Positions 35,777 to 44,502 are shown, counted from the stretch's first letter. The stretch: 64,000 nucleotides of DNA from Cobetia amphilecti (GCF_030010415.1 NZ_JASCSA010000007.1), one strand, 5' to 3'. The notes: a model not told the origin generated them from the letters alone. Translations and numbers: made by a program.

Positions 35777-36397
35777 TTACAGGCGCGGCTCGCTGCCATC
35801 GCTCAGGCGGCGCAGATTCAGCGCATGACGAATCACGATCAGGCTGGCGAAGACCAGAATCACGCCGCTCATCTGCGGCGCCAGCCACAGGCTGAACAGG
35901 GGCGCCGCCAGTCCGGCCACCAGCGAGGCGATGGCCGCCGTACGCAGTCGCCAGGCCAGCCCGACCCACAGCGCGGCGCAGCTCAAGGCGACGCCCGGCG
36001 CCAGCATCAGCAGCACGCCAAAGGCAGCGGCCACGGCCTTGCCACCGCGATGGCCACGGTGCCACAGCGGCAGGCTGTGGCCGATCAGCACGGCCAGCCC
36101 GATCAATCCCAGTGCCCAGGGCGGCAGCGAGAGCGCCAGCCCCAGCCAGAGTGCCGGCATGCCCTTGGCGGCATCGAAGACCAGTACCAGGGCGGCGGGC
36201 AGTGCGCCATGCAATCGCAGCACATTGGAGAAGCCCGGATTGAAGGACCCCGCCAGGCGTGGGTCGGCCAGCCCCAGTCGCTGACAGATCCACACCGCGC
36301 CCAGCACCGAACCGCTGGCATAGGCCACGGCCATCAGCAGGCTCAACTGTTGCCAGCTGGCCAGTTGCGCGGCCCACTCGATCAGGCCCGTCAGCAT
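35777..36397 (-). CDS. plsY: Glycerol-3-phosphate acyltransferase PlsY
   Basis: A 206-residue membrane enzyme that transfers an acyl group from acyl-phosphate to glycerol-3-phosphate, the first step of phospholipid synthesis. Three PlsY signature regions are recognisable: SGSVLGAVW, FDAAKGMPA and GHSLPLWHRGHRGGKAVA. The second loop reads GSFNPGFSNVLRL where most members have GSGNxGATNVLR, so two loop residues differ. The ATG at 36395-36397 gives the usual length; longer frames are basic and not family-like. It is divergent from folB-folK, as in many gammaproteobacteria. Confidence 0.93.
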   Translation of the reverse strand: MLTGLIEWAAQLASWQQLSLLMAVAYASGSVLGAVWICQRLGLADPRLAGSFNPGFSNVLRLHGALPAALVLVFDAAKGMPALWLGLALSLPPWALGLIGLAVLIGHSLPLWHRGHRGGKAVAAAFGVLLMLAPGVALSCAALWVGLAWRLRTAAIASLVAGLAAPLFSLWLAPQMSGVILVFASLIVIRHALNLRRLSDGSEPRL

Positions 36398-36557
36398 GAT
36401 GTCGACCCGCTGCGTGCCCGAGGTGTCGCACACAGGCAGGCAGAGAGGGGCAGGCAGCTTGGCCAAGCAGGGGCCGGGTGCAGTAGAATCAGTCGCATGA
36501 TGGCGGGGCCTTGGGCGTCGTTTTATTCGTTCATTCGACAAGCATAGAGGTAACGCC

Positions 36558-36935
36558 GTGGATCGTGTGCTGATCGAGGCTCTGGTCGTGGAAACCGTGA
36601 TTGGGGTCTATGACTGGGAGCGTACCATTCGCCAGCGTCTGGTGATGGATCTGGAAATGGCCACGGATATTCGTGCCGCAGCTGCCGACGATGACCTGAC
36701 GCACACCCTGGACTACGCCGCCATCAGCGCGCGCATCCAGACCTTCGCCGAAGAAAGCCACTTCGAGCTGGTGGAAACCTTCGCCGAGCGCCTGGCAGCG
36801 CTGCTGCGTGAAGAGTTCGGCATTCCCTGGCTGACCATGACGGTGCGCAAGCCGGGCGCCGTGCCGGAAGCCGCCGCCGTTGGCGTGCGCATCGTGCGCG
36901 GTAGCCTCGAGACCGTCTCGGATGCGCCGGCATGA
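36558..36935 (+). CDS. folB: Dihydroneopterin aldolase FolB, GTG start
   Basis: A 125-residue aldolase that converts dihydroneopterin to 6-hydroxymethyl-dihydropterin in folate synthesis. The family start IGVYDWER (about residues 15-22), the substrate-binding YAAI region and the C-terminal TVRKPGAVPEA stretch with its conserved lysine are all present. The start is the GTG at 36558, with AGAGGTAA six bases upstream; no ATG fits. folK overlaps its last four bases, so the two enzymes, which act in sequence, are translationally coupled. Confidence 0.95.
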   Translation: MDRVLIEALVVETVIGVYDWERTIRQRLVMDLEMATDIRAAAADDDLTHTLDYAAISARIQTFAEESHFELVETFAERLAALLREEFGIPWLTMTVRKPGAVPEAAAVGVRIVRGSLETVSDAPA

Positions 36936-37471
36936 GTCTGGTACTGATCTCCATCGGTAGCAATATCGAGCGCGAGCATCATGTGCGGGTCTGCCTGGAT
37001 GCGCTGGAGGCGACCTTCGGCAACCTGACGCTGTCCTCCGTCTACGAGAGCGAGCCGGTGGGCTTCGTCGACGGGCGCAACTTCCTCAATCTGGTCGCAG
37101 GTTTCGAGAGTGACTGGAGCGTCGGCGAATTGCAGGCCTGGTGCAAGCAGCTCGAGCTGGCCAATGGTCGCCTCAAGAACAGCGCCAAGTTCAGCCCGCG
37201 TACCCTGGATCTGGACCTGCTGACCGTCGGTACCCTGACCGGGGAGATCGATGGCGTGATGCTGCCGCGCGATGAGGTCGATCGCAATGCCTTCGTGCTG
37301 CTGCCGCTGGCCGAGTCGTTCGGCGAAGAGCGCCACCCCGTCACCGGCGAGGATTACGCTTCGCTTTGGAAGGCGTTCGTGGCCGCCGGGCGCGCCGAAC
37401 AGCAGCCGTTGTGGCCGGTGGACTTCAGTTGGCGCTGCCGCATGATCTCGCGCGCCGATGTCACGGTCTGA
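36932..37471 (+). CDS. folK: HPPK (2-amino-4-hydroxy-6-hydroxymethyldihydropteridine diphosphokinase)
   Basis: A 179-residue kinase that transfers pyrophosphate from ATP to the FolB product. The signature SPRTLDLDLL (about residues 89-98) with its two metal-binding aspartates and the PRDEVDRNAFVLLPLAE stretch (about 111-127) are visible. It is of the FolB-linked HPPK type, more divergent than E. coli FolK. It overlaps folB by four bases. Eighteen bases spanning its stop codon are repeated just downstream (37457-37474 and 37483-37500). Confidence 0.92.
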   Translation: MSLVLISIGSNIEREHHVRVCLDALEATFGNLTLSSVYESEPVGFVDGRNFLNLVAGFESDWSVGELQAWCKQLELANGRLKNSAKFSPRTLDLDLLTVGTLTGEIDGVMLPRDEVDRNAFVLLPLAESFGEERHPVTGEDYASLWKAFVAAGRAEQQPLWPVDFSWRCRMISRADVTV

Positions 37472-37500
37472 CGCTGCTCTCTGATGTCTCGGTCTGACGC
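37457..37500 (+). repeat. 18-base direct duplication across the folK stop codon
   Basis: GATGTCACGGTCTGACGC at 37457-37474 recurs as GATGTCTCGGTCTGACGC at 37483-37500, with one mismatch and an 8-base spacer. The first copy encodes the folK C-terminus and stop. Confidence 0.8.
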
Positions 37501-37558
37501 CATCAGGCGCCACGTTGCCGGTGTCAGTGTCCGGCGGTGAGTGTGACCGACCCCTCAG

Positions 37559-37598
37559 CAACAACGCCCTGCCGATTCTCATCGGCAGGGCGTTGTTG
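37559..37598. terminator. Bidirectional terminator between folK and tsaD
   Basis: An 18-bp perfect stem (37559-37576 with 37581-37598) and TCTC loop between two convergent genes. T-poor flanks, but the outer stem is rich in A-T pairs. Confidence 0.8.
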
Positions 37599-37668
37599 TC
37601 TGGTAGGGTACTGGCGTCTGGCAGGGCGCTGTCGTCTGACAGGGCGCGGGCGTCTGGCAGGGCTCAGT
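37597..37668 (-). repeat. Four tandem 18-base units at the tsaD 3' end
   Basis: Four consecutive imperfect copies of CGTCTGGCAGGGCGCTGG (37597-37614, 37615-37632, 37633-37650, 37651-37668), 2-6 mismatches each. The last copy runs into the tsaD stop codon. Confidence 0.8.
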
Positions 37669-38704
37669 CCTGCGCTGTGCTCGGGGCCGCCAGGCTGTCC
37701 AGCGGCCAGCGCGGCACGGCCTTCATCGGGCCGGTGTCCTGCTCGCCGGCATTCAGGCGCTGCGCGCCCACGTAGGCGATCATCGCGCCGTTGTCGGTGC
37801 AGAAGCGGCCGCGCGGGTAGTAGGCGCGGGCATTGCGCTTGGTCAGCTCATGGCTCAGGCGCTCACGCAGGCGGGTGTTGGCACTCACGCCACCGGCGAC
37901 GACCAGGCGCTTGAGACCGGTCTGGTCCAGTGCGCGACGACACTTGATGACCAGGGTGTCGACCACGGCTTCCTCGAAGGCGCGTGCGATATCGGCGCAG
38001 TGCTGCTCGTCCAGGTCATCCGCGGCCTTGGCCTTCTTGAGCGTGACCATGGTGTGGGTCTTGAGGCCGGAGAAACTGAAGTCGAGCCCCGGGCGGTCCG
38101 TCATCGGGCGCGGGAAGCGATAGCGCCTGGGGTCGCCCTGTTCGGCCAGCTTCGCGACCTGCGGGCCACCGGGGTAAGGCAGTTCCAGCATCTTGGCGGC
38201 CTTGTCGAAGGCTTCGCCGGCGGCGTCATCCACGGACTCGCCGAGCAGCTCGTATTCGCCCAGTCCGCGCACCGCGACCAGCTGGGTGTGTCCGCCGGAG
38301 ACCAGCAGCGCCACGAAGGGGAATTCGGGCGCGTCGTCTTCCAGCATCGGCGCCAGCAGGTGGCCTTCCATGTGGTGGACGCCGAGCACCGGCACTCCCC
38401 ATGCCTTGGCGAGCCCATGCGCGGTGGACGCGCCGACCATCAGCGCGCCGACCAGGCCCGGGCCTGCGGTATAGGTGATGGCATCGATGTCAGCGGCCTT
38501 CAGCTGCGCCTCATCCATTACCTGCTGGATCAGCGGCAGCAGCTTGCGAGTGTGATCACGCGACGCAAGTTCCGGCACCACGCCGCCGAATTCGGCGTGC
38601 ATGGCGATCTGGCTGTAGAGGGCATCTGCAAGCAGGCCCTGGTCCGTGTCGTAGATGGCGACGCCGGTCTCGTCGCAGGAAGTCTCGATGCCGAGCACAC
38701 GCAT
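37664..38704 (-). CDS. tsaD: tRNA N6-adenosine threonylcarbamoyltransferase TsaD
   Basis: A 346-residue ASKHA-fold protein that, with TsaB and TsaE, transfers threonylcarbamoyl to A37 of ANN-decoding tRNAs. Metal-binding H111 and H115 lie in HHMEGH, and the nucleotide-binding blocks GIETSCDETG (5-14) and VSGGHTQL are intact. Length matches the family. It is divergent from rpsU, a conserved arrangement in gammaproteobacteria, and convergent with folK across a shared terminator. Confidence 0.97.
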   Translation of the reverse strand: MRVLGIETSCDETGVAIYDTDQGLLADALYSQIAMHAEFGGVVPELASRDHTRKLLPLIQQVMDEAQLKAADIDAITYTAGPGLVGALMVGASTAHGLAKAWGVPVLGVHHMEGHLLAPMLEDDAPEFPFVALLVSGGHTQLVAVRGLGEYELLGESVDDAAGEAFDKAAKMLELPYPGGPQVAKLAEQGDPRRYRFPRPMTDRPGLDFSFSGLKTHTMVTLKKAKAADDLDEQHCADIARAFEEAVVDTLVIKCRRALDQTGLKRLVVAGGVSANTRLRERLSHELTKRNARAYYPRGRFCTDNGAMIAYVGAQRLNAGEQDTGPMKAVPRWPLDSLAAPSTAQD

Positions 38705-39129
38705 GGCTGACTCTCAGGAAATATCAGAAGTAGAGGGCGGCACGGCCAGCGAGGCTGCCTGAGCGAGCCCGAGAGGCGTGTGTGCCGTGAATGCGCGACA
38801 TTCTACTGGCTGTGAGCACGGGTGTCGCGCCAGCTGGCGTTGAGGCAGAGAGGATTTCCGGTTTCCGCGTTTGCAAAGCCGGGGGCGGGTGTCTAGAATA
38901 TGGCACTCTGCAAGACTGGGTCGTGCATCCGACCACCCCGCAAAAGCTCCCCGAATCATGATTCCAGCCAGCGACGGCTACCCTCACCGGTGGTGTCGCA
39001 GGCGACTGATTGATGCTGGATCGACCTGCAGGTGGCGGTTTACCGTCGCTGGCTGGTGGCTCCTGAGGAGTGGCTGCACCGGATGTGCGTTCAAACCGAA
39101 CTCATGATCTCAAGGTAGGTGAGTGTTTA
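38705..39129. other. 425-base divergent region, tsaD to rpsU, with long rpsU leader
   Basis: Contains leftward tsaD promoter sequence (38705 to about 38800), the rpsU promoter at 38871-38899 and a predicted 220-base rpsU leader. The leader carries a 14-bp perfect inverted repeat (38964-38977 with 39043-39056) and a small internal GTCG/CGAC hairpin near 38994-39005. Confidence 0.6.
38871..38899 (+). promoter_or_regulatory. Sigma-70 promoter of rpsU-dnaG-rpoD
   Basis: TTGCAA (38871-38876) and TAGAAT (38894-38899) separated by exactly 17 bases, on the correct strand and upstream of the macromolecular-synthesis operon. The transcript would start near 38906 and have a leader of about 220 bases. 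Confidence 0.75.
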
Positions 39130-39345
39130 ATGCCTTCAGTTAAAGTACGTGACAACGAGCCGTTCGACGTCGCCCTGCGCCGTTTCAAGCGCTCCTGCGA
39201 AAAAGCCGGTGTTCTTTCCGAAGTGCGTCGTCGTGAGCACTACGAGAAGCCGACAGCTGTTCGCAAGCGTCAGCAGGCGGCCGCTGTAAAGCGCCACGCC
39301 AAGAAGGTTCAGCGTGAGCGCAAGCGTTTCGAGCGTCTCTACTGA
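39130..39345 (+). CDS. rpsU: 30S ribosomal protein S21
   Basis: A 71-residue basic protein, the standard length, nearly identical by eye to other gammaproteobacterial S21 (begins MPSVKVRDNEPFD). It binds near the 3' end of 16S rRNA and helps translation initiation. It is the first gene of the conserved rpsU-dnaG-rpoD operon, joining translation, replication and transcription functions. The longer in-frame extension upstream lies in the leader and is not translated as protein S21 elsewhere. Confidence 0.98.
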   Translation: MPSVKVRDNEPFDVALRRFKRSCEKAGVLSEVRRREHYEKPTAVRKRQQAAAVKRHAKKVQRERKRFERLY

Positions 39346-39573
39346 TCCGTACTTTTGGGGAGTGATACTCTGCTCTCTGGAAGGACACCAAGCGGCTGCC
39401 TCACGGTGGCCGCTTGTTTTTGTCTCTAGTGGTCCGTTTGTTCTCGAGCCGTGTGCCGTTGCCTGGCGCATGTCGCTAAATCGAGGAATGGCCTGACCCG
39501 AAGGTAGTCGCTCACTTTGCTGAGCCGTCACTATCTTGCGGTCAGTCCGTTTTTCCACGACTTCTGGCGAATC

Positions 39574-41670
39574 ATGGCTGGTCTTATCCCCCAAGGCTTC
39601 ATTGACGATCTGCTGGCCCGCACCGACGTGGTCGAGGTGGTGGGTGAGCGCGTCCAGCTGAAGAAGGCCGGCAAGAGCTATGTCGGCCTCTGCCCGTTCC
39701 ATCAGGAAAACTCTCCCTCGTTCAACGTCATCCCGGACAAGCAGTTCTATCACTGCTTCGGGTGCGGGGCGAGCGGCAGTGCCCTCAAGTTCCTGATGGA
39801 GTTCGATCGCCTGCCGTTCCCCGAGGCCGTGGAGCAGCTGGCCTCGCGGCTGGCGCTTGAAGTGCCGCGCGAAGGCGGCAACCAGAGTCCGCACGAGCGC
39901 CGTGAGCGCCAGCGTCGCGAGCAGGCCCGCGAAGAGGGCGTCAATCTGCTCGAGGCGGCCGCGGACTTCTATCGTCAGCGCCTGACGGAACCGGCCGCGC
40001 AGCCGGCACGTGAGTATCTGGAAGGCCGTGGTCTGTCGCGTGAGGTCATGCGCGACTTCGGCATCGGCTTCGCGCCGGAAGGCTGGGAGCACCTCAAGCA
40101 TCACCTGAGCAAGCTGGGTGTCAGCGAGGATGTGCAGATCGAATACGGTCTGCTGATCCATCACGAGGAAAGCGGTCGCCGCTATGACCGCTTCCGCGAT
40201 CGCGTGATGTTCCCGATCCGTGACTGGAAAGGCCGTACCATCGCCTTCGGCGGTCGCGTGATGGGCGACGCCAAGCCCAAATACCTGAATTCTCCCGAGA
40301 CTCCCGTCTTCCACAAGGGACGCGAGCTCTACGGTCTGTTTGAAGCCCGTGAGGCGAATCGCAAGCTGGAACGCATGCTGATCGTCGAAGGCTACATGGA
40401 CGTGGTGGCATTGGCGCAGTACGGCATTCGCAATGCCTGCGCGACCCTGGGTACCGCGACCAGTGAGGAGCACCTCAAGCGCCTCTATCGCCTGGTCGAT
40501 GAGGTGGTGTTCTGCTTCGACGGCGACAAGGCCGGTCGGCAGGCGGCGCGCCGCGCGCTGGAGACCGTGCTCGAGGTCATGATCGATGGGCGTCAGGCGC
40601 GCTTCCTGTTCCTGCCGGAAGGCGAGGACCCGGATTCCCTGGTGCGCAGCGAGGGTCAGGAGGCATTCGAGAAGCGTGTCACCTGCGCCTCCGGGCTCTC
40701 CGAGTTCCTGTTCGAGCAGGCCGCGGAAGGACGCGACCTCAAGCGCATGGAGCAGCTCGAGCGGTTCGTGACCCAGGCGCTGGAGTGGATCTCGCGCGTG
40801 CCCGAAGGGGTGCTGCGCTCGCTGCTGCTCAAGGAACTGGAGCGGCGCAGTGGTCTGGAGCGTGAGCGGCTGGATGCCATGCTGGTGGAGCGCGCCGCGG
40901 CGCGTGAAGCCCAGCAGGCACGGCTGCGTCAGCACCAGCAGCTACGTCAGCACCCTCAGCAACAGCAGCGTTCGCAACCGCAACAACGTCAGCCCGGCGC
41001 GACACGCTCGGCACCGCGCTCAGCGTCCGCTGCCAGTCCTCAGGACGGTGCGACGCTGAGTGACGCGCAGGACGAGTGGTCGTCGCTGGAGGCGATGGCA
41101 GATGCCGGCTTCGGCGACAGCGAGCCCGATGGCTGGCAGCCGGATGACTGGCAGTCGCATGGCGAGATGCCTGCGGGCCAGGGCGCTCAAGCCGCGCGTG
41201 CGACGCCGGCCAGGTCTCAGAAGCGCACCTCGGTCAGCATGCTGACGCGTCTGTTGCATCTTCTGGTGCACGAGCCGCAGCTGGTCGCCGAGCTGCCTGA
41301 CTCCAATGAGTGGATCGAAGGAGCGGGCGAGCCGGCCGACAGCGAGGATGCGCAGCTGTTGAACGATGTGGTGCGTCTCTTGAAGGCGGGGCAGTATCGT
41401 TCGCCACAGGTGCTGTTGGCGCACTTCCTCGGTACCGCACAGGGACCGAGGCTTGAGCAGCTGGCGGCCCGCGAATTGCTGATTCCGCGTGACGTGCGCA
41501 GCGAAGAGCTGAAGGGGCTGGTGGAGCATTGCCAGCATCAGCAGGCGCGCACCACGCCGGAAGCGGAATATCAGGCCTTGCTGGCCAAGGAAAAGCGTGG
41601 CGAGAAGTTGTCGGCAGAAGAGAAGCAGCGGCTGATGGCCCTGCTGATGGAGCTGGCAACACGGCGCTGA
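39574..41670 (+). CDS. dnaG: DNA primase DnaG
   Basis: A 698-residue primase that makes RNA primers at the replication fork. The zinc-binding set C40, H43, C61, C64 is complete. The TOPRIM core shows EGYMD (E272 region) and DGDKAGR (D316, D318). A glutamine-rich linker (about 450-490) and an acidic linker lie between the catalytic core and the C-terminal helicase-binding domain (from about 550), making it longer than the 581-residue E. coli enzyme. The start is the ATG at 39574, with only a weak ribosome site, which is typical for this low-expression gene. Confidence 0.97.
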   Translation: MAGLIPQGFIDDLLARTDVVEVVGERVQLKKAGKSYVGLCPFHQENSPSFNVIPDKQFYHCFGCGASGSALKFLMEFDRLPFPEAVEQLASRLALEVPREGGNQSPHERRERQRREQAREEGVNLLEAAADFYRQRLTEPAAQPAREYLEGRGLSREVMRDFGIGFAPEGWEHLKHHLSKLGVSEDVQIEYGLLIHHEESGRRYDRFRDRVMFPIRDWKGRTIAFGGRVMGDAKPKYLNSPETPVFHKGRELYGLFEAREANRKLERMLIVEGYMDVVALAQYGIRNACATLGTATSEEHLKRLYRLVDEVVFCFDGDKAGRQAARRALETVLEVMIDGRQARFLFLPEGEDPDSLVRSEGQEAFEKRVTCASGLSEFLFEQAAEGRDLKRMEQLERFVTQALEWISRVPEGVLRSLLLKELERRSGLERERLDAMLVERAAAREAQQARLRQHQQLRQHPQQQQRSQPQQRQPGATRSAPRSASAASPQDGATLSDAQDEWSSLEAMADAGFGDSEPDGWQPDDWQSHGEMPAGQGAQAARATPARSQKRTSVSMLTRLLHLLVHEPQLVAELPDSNEWIEGAGEPADSEDAQLLNDVVRLLKAGQYRSPQVLLAHFLGTAQGPRLEQLAARELLIPRDVRSEELKGLVEHCQHQQARTTPEAEYQALLAKEKRGEKLSAEEKQRLMALLMELATRR

Positions 41671-41996
41671 CGCAGTCTCGGTGCCAGGAAGGCCGACAAT
41701 GGTGGAAATGCCGTGAGAGCTGAGGCGATGGCGCAGGAAAATACGCCCCATGGCCTTGAAAGACGCACTCATGCCCACTATTTAATGAGGTAGCTCCCGA
41801 TGCGGACTGCCGCAACGTAACCGATAACGCTAACACACCTGGATGGTCCGGCAAATACGCCGCTGGCAGCATCTCCTGATGGCACGCTATACTGGTGCGC
41901 TTGATGCTCTCTTCGTCCCTATACCGGCGCCATGCTCACTCGCTGAGCCGCGTCGCGTCCAGGTGCTTCATTCTTCTTCGTCGAGATAGGGGTTCT
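41671..41996. other. 326-base region between dnaG and rpoD
   Basis: No gene seen. A TATACT hexamer at 41888-41893, with a weak TGGCAG -35-like sequence at 41864-41869, is a possible internal promoter for rpoD, as known in other species. Ribosome site GAGATAGGGG lies just before the rpoD start. Confidence 0.45.
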
Positions 41997-43835
41997 ATGG
42001 CTGGTAATGCGCAGCAGCAGTCGCGTCTCAAGGAGTTGATCGCGCGCGGCAAGGAACAGGGTTACCTGACCTATGCCGAGGTCAACGATCACCTGCCCGA
42101 GGATATCGCTGATCCCGAACAGGTGGAAGACATCATCAGCATGATCAACGATATGGGCATCAAGGTCGCGGAAGAAGCGCCCGATGCCGATACCTTGATG
42201 ATGTCTGATTCCTCCACTGACGAGTCTGCCGCCGAAGAGGCCGTTGCCGCCCTCGCCGCGGTGGAAAGCGATGTGGGACGCACCACCGACCCCGTCCGCA
42301 TGTACATGCGTGAGATGGGCACCGTGGAACTCCTGACCCGCGAAGGCGAAATCAAGATCGCCAAGCGGATCGAGGAGGGTACGCGTGAGGTGATGTCGTC
42401 GCTGGCATTCTTGCCGGGGGCAGTCGACTCCATCCTGGAAGCCTACGACGGCACTCTGGGCGAAGACGGCGGACGTCTGTCCGATCTCTTCTCCGGTTTC
42501 ATCGACCCTGACGAAGGCGTGCCGGGTGTCGCCGAAGTCGAAGTCGAGGAAGTCGAAGAGATTCCCGAGGGCGAAGAGTCCGAAGGCGACGAAGACGAAG
42601 ACGACGATTCCGCCTCTGAAGGTGGCCCGGACCCCGAGCTGGCCCGCGTCCGCTTCGAGCAGATCCGTGAGCAGAACGAGGCGACCAAGGCCGCCATCGA
42701 GAAGTACGGTTCCGGCTCTGCCGAGGCGAAAGCCGAACAGGACCGTCTTGCCGAGCTGTTCTCGCCGATCAAGCTGGTGCCCAAGCACTTCGAGCGTCTG
42801 GTCGGCCAGGTTCGCGTGTCCGTCGAGCAGGTGCGCGAGCAGGAAAAGGTCATCCTGCAGATCTTCGTCAAGCGCGGCAAGGTGCCTCGCAAGAGCTTCA
42901 TCAAGGCCTTCCCGGGCCACGAGTCCGACATGGACTGGTTCGACAGCTTCATCGGTGGCAGCAAGAAGTACGCCGACAAGCTCGAGCCGTTCCGTGCCGA
43001 CGTGCTGCGTGCCCAGCGCAAGATCGCCTTCGAGCAGGACATGGTCCAGCTGCCGGTCAGCGAGCTGAAGGAAGTGAACCGTCGCCTGTCGATCGGTGAA
43101 GCCAAGGCGCGTCGTGCCAAGAAGGAAATGGTCGAGGCCAACCTGCGTCTGGTCATCTCCATCGCCAAGAAGTACACCAACCGTGGTCTGCAGTTCCTGG
43201 ATCTCATCCAGGAAGGCAACATCGGTCTGATGAAGGCCGTGGACAAGTTCGAGTACCGTCGTGGTTACAAGTTCTCGACCTACGCCACCTGGTGGATCCG
43301 TCAGGCGATCACTCGCTCCATCGCGGACCAGGCGCGCACCATCCGTATTCCGGTGCACATGATCGAGACCATCAACAAGCTGAACCGTGTCTCGCGTCAG
43401 ATGCTGCAGGAAATGGGTCGCGAGCCGACGCCGGAAGAGCTGGGCGAACGTCTCGAGATGCCGGAAGACAAGGTGCGTCGCGTGCTCAAGATCGCCAAGG
43501 AGCCCATCTCCATGGAGACGCCGATCGGTGACGATGATGATTCGCACCTGGGTGACTTCATCGAGGACGGCACCATGGTCTCGCCGATCGACTCCGCCAC
43601 CGGCGAAGGTCTGATCGAAGCGACCCGCGGTATCCTGTCCGGCCTGACCGCACGTGAAGCCAAGGTGCTGCGCATGCGCTTCGGTATCGACATGAACACC
43701 GACCATACCCTCGAGGAAGTCGGCAAGCAGTTCGATGTCACCCGTGAGCGTATCCGTCAGATCGAAGCGAAGGCGCTGCGCAAGCTGCGTCACCCGTCAC
43801 GCTCCGAGTCACTGCGTTCCTTCATGGAAGAGTGA
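41997..43835 (+). CDS. rpoD: RNA polymerase primary sigma factor (sigma-70)
   Basis: A 612-residue housekeeping sigma factor. Region 1.1 spans about residues 1-80, region 1.2 starts at DPVRMYMREMG, and a non-conserved region with a long acidic run lies at about 165-210. Regions 2 (TYATWWIRQAITRSIADQ), 3 and 4 (TLEEVGKQFDVTRERIRQIE) are intact, as expected for recognition of TTGACA/TATAAT promoters. The start at 41997 follows GAGATAGGGG. It ends the rpsU-dnaG-rpoD operon and is followed by a strong hairpin. Confidence 0.98.
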   Translation: MAGNAQQQSRLKELIARGKEQGYLTYAEVNDHLPEDIADPEQVEDIISMINDMGIKVAEEAPDADTLMMSDSSTDESAAEEAVAALAAVESDVGRTTDPVRMYMREMGTVELLTREGEIKIAKRIEEGTREVMSSLAFLPGAVDSILEAYDGTLGEDGGRLSDLFSGFIDPDEGVPGVAEVEVEEVEEIPEGEESEGDEDEDDDSASEGGPDPELARVRFEQIREQNEATKAAIEKYGSGSAEAKAEQDRLAELFSPIKLVPKHFERLVGQVRVSVEQVREQEKVILQIFVKRGKVPRKSFIKAFPGHESDMDWFDSFIGGSKKYADKLEPFRADVLRAQRKIAFEQDMVQLPVSELKEVNRRLSIGEAKARRAKKEMVEANLRLVISIAKKYTNRGLQFLDLIQEGNIGLMKAVDKFEYRRGYKFSTYATWWIRQAITRSIADQARTIRIPVHMIETINKLNRVSRQMLQEMGREPTPEELGERLEMPEDKVRRVLKIAKEPISMETPIGDDDDSHLGDFIEDGTMVSPIDSATGEGLIEATRGILSGLTAREAKVLRMRFGIDMNTDHTLEEVGKQFDVTRERIRQIEAKALRKLRHPSRSESLRSFMEE

Positions 43836-43881
43836 TCTGAAGCGCTCGGGGCCACACCTCGACTGCTGGCCCCGCTGACAA

Positions 43882-43921
43882 GACAACGCCCGCCCCCATG
43901 CGAATGGGGGCGGGCGTTGTC
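43882..43921 (+). terminator. Terminator after rpoD
   Basis: An 18-bp perfect stem (43882-43899 with 43904-43921) with a GCGA loop, 46 bases after the rpoD stop, followed by GTTTG. It may also stop leftward transcription of the S26 peptidase gene. Confidence 0.85.
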
Positions 43922-44045
43922 GTTTGTGGGCTTTACGTTACGGGTCTTTCTCTACGGGATGTGTCGCCTTCAGGCTTTTCTTTACGGACCTTGCCACCTT
44001 CGAACTGCGTCGTTAAAGGTCTGCGTGATGTGCCCTGTGGGGCTA

Positions 44046-44372
44046 TCAGGCGCCGTGGCGCAGCTGGTGAGACGAAGGCGTTGCCGCCACGCTGAAGACG
44101 ACACGGCCCTTGATGCACTGACGGGAGACCGGCCCCATCTGCTCGCTGCTCAAGCCGTCGGGGTGCTCGCCGCGTAGCCACAGGCGGCCGTTGTCGTCGA
44201 TGCGATGCAGGCGCTTGACCAGCTGGCCGAGCCTGGGATGTTCCACCACGACGGTGGCGCCGGGCGTCAGTCGCCAGCGACTGGGCCAGCGCATGCTGAT
44301 GATGAGGCTGTGCTGCGGGAGACGGGGGGCAAGACTATGACCGTGCAAGCGGTAGCTACTGAACCAGCGCAT
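44046..44372 (-). CDS. Small S24/S26-type peptidase, NiSOD-maturation-protease-like
   Basis: A 108-residue protein with the LexA/signal-peptidase fold signature. The nucleophile region is GHSLAP (S13) and the general base lies in LVKRL (K53). The C-terminal RGEHPDGLSSEQMGPV block parallels the GDNP...SxDSRxFGPV box of signal peptidases. The short length and lack of a membrane anchor resemble the maturation protease of nickel superoxide dismutase, but no sodN gene is in the window, so the substrate is unknown. AAGGAGCC precedes the ATG at 44370-44372. A Fur-box-like site lies about 100 bases upstream. Confidence 0.72.
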   Translation of the reverse strand: MRWFSSYRLHGHSLAPRLPQHSLIISMRWPSRWRLTPGATVVVEHPRLGQLVKRLHRIDDNGRLWLRGEHPDGLSSEQMGPVSRQCIKGRVVFSVAATPSSHQLRHGA

Positions 44373-44469
44373 GTGAGGCTCCTTGAGAATGAGGGCATGA
44401 CACGGTCAAGATCCTGTCGGTGCTTTCCTGTGGCAGTGGCGATAGTTGAATTGTATCCACTGCTTAGTA

Positions 44470-44502
44470 AAATATAATCATTCTCATTTGATGTCCAGCC
44501 GT
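44470..44502 (-). promoter_or_regulatory. Promoter with Fur-box-like operator, S26 peptidase gene
   Basis: On the minus strand TGGACA is followed after 17 bases by TATTTT. Between and across them lies TGAGAATGATTATAT (44472-44486), which matches the 7-1-7 Fur consensus TGATAATNATTATCA at 11 of 14 defined positions. It is also close to the GATAAT hexamer-array form. Iron-dependent repression is inferred from this resemblance only. Confidence 0.5.

Noticed and set aside
37597..37668. CRISPR array
   Set aside because: The 18-base units are directly adjacent without spacers, and no cas genes are present.
39136..40935. 599-codon open frame antisense to rpsU and dnaG
   Set aside because: Overlaps two essential conserved genes and shows no domain or ribosome site.
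41919..43793. 624-codon open frame antisense to rpoD
   Set aside because: Its sequence is the reverse image of a highly conserved sigma factor, has no family features and reflects high G+C codon bias.
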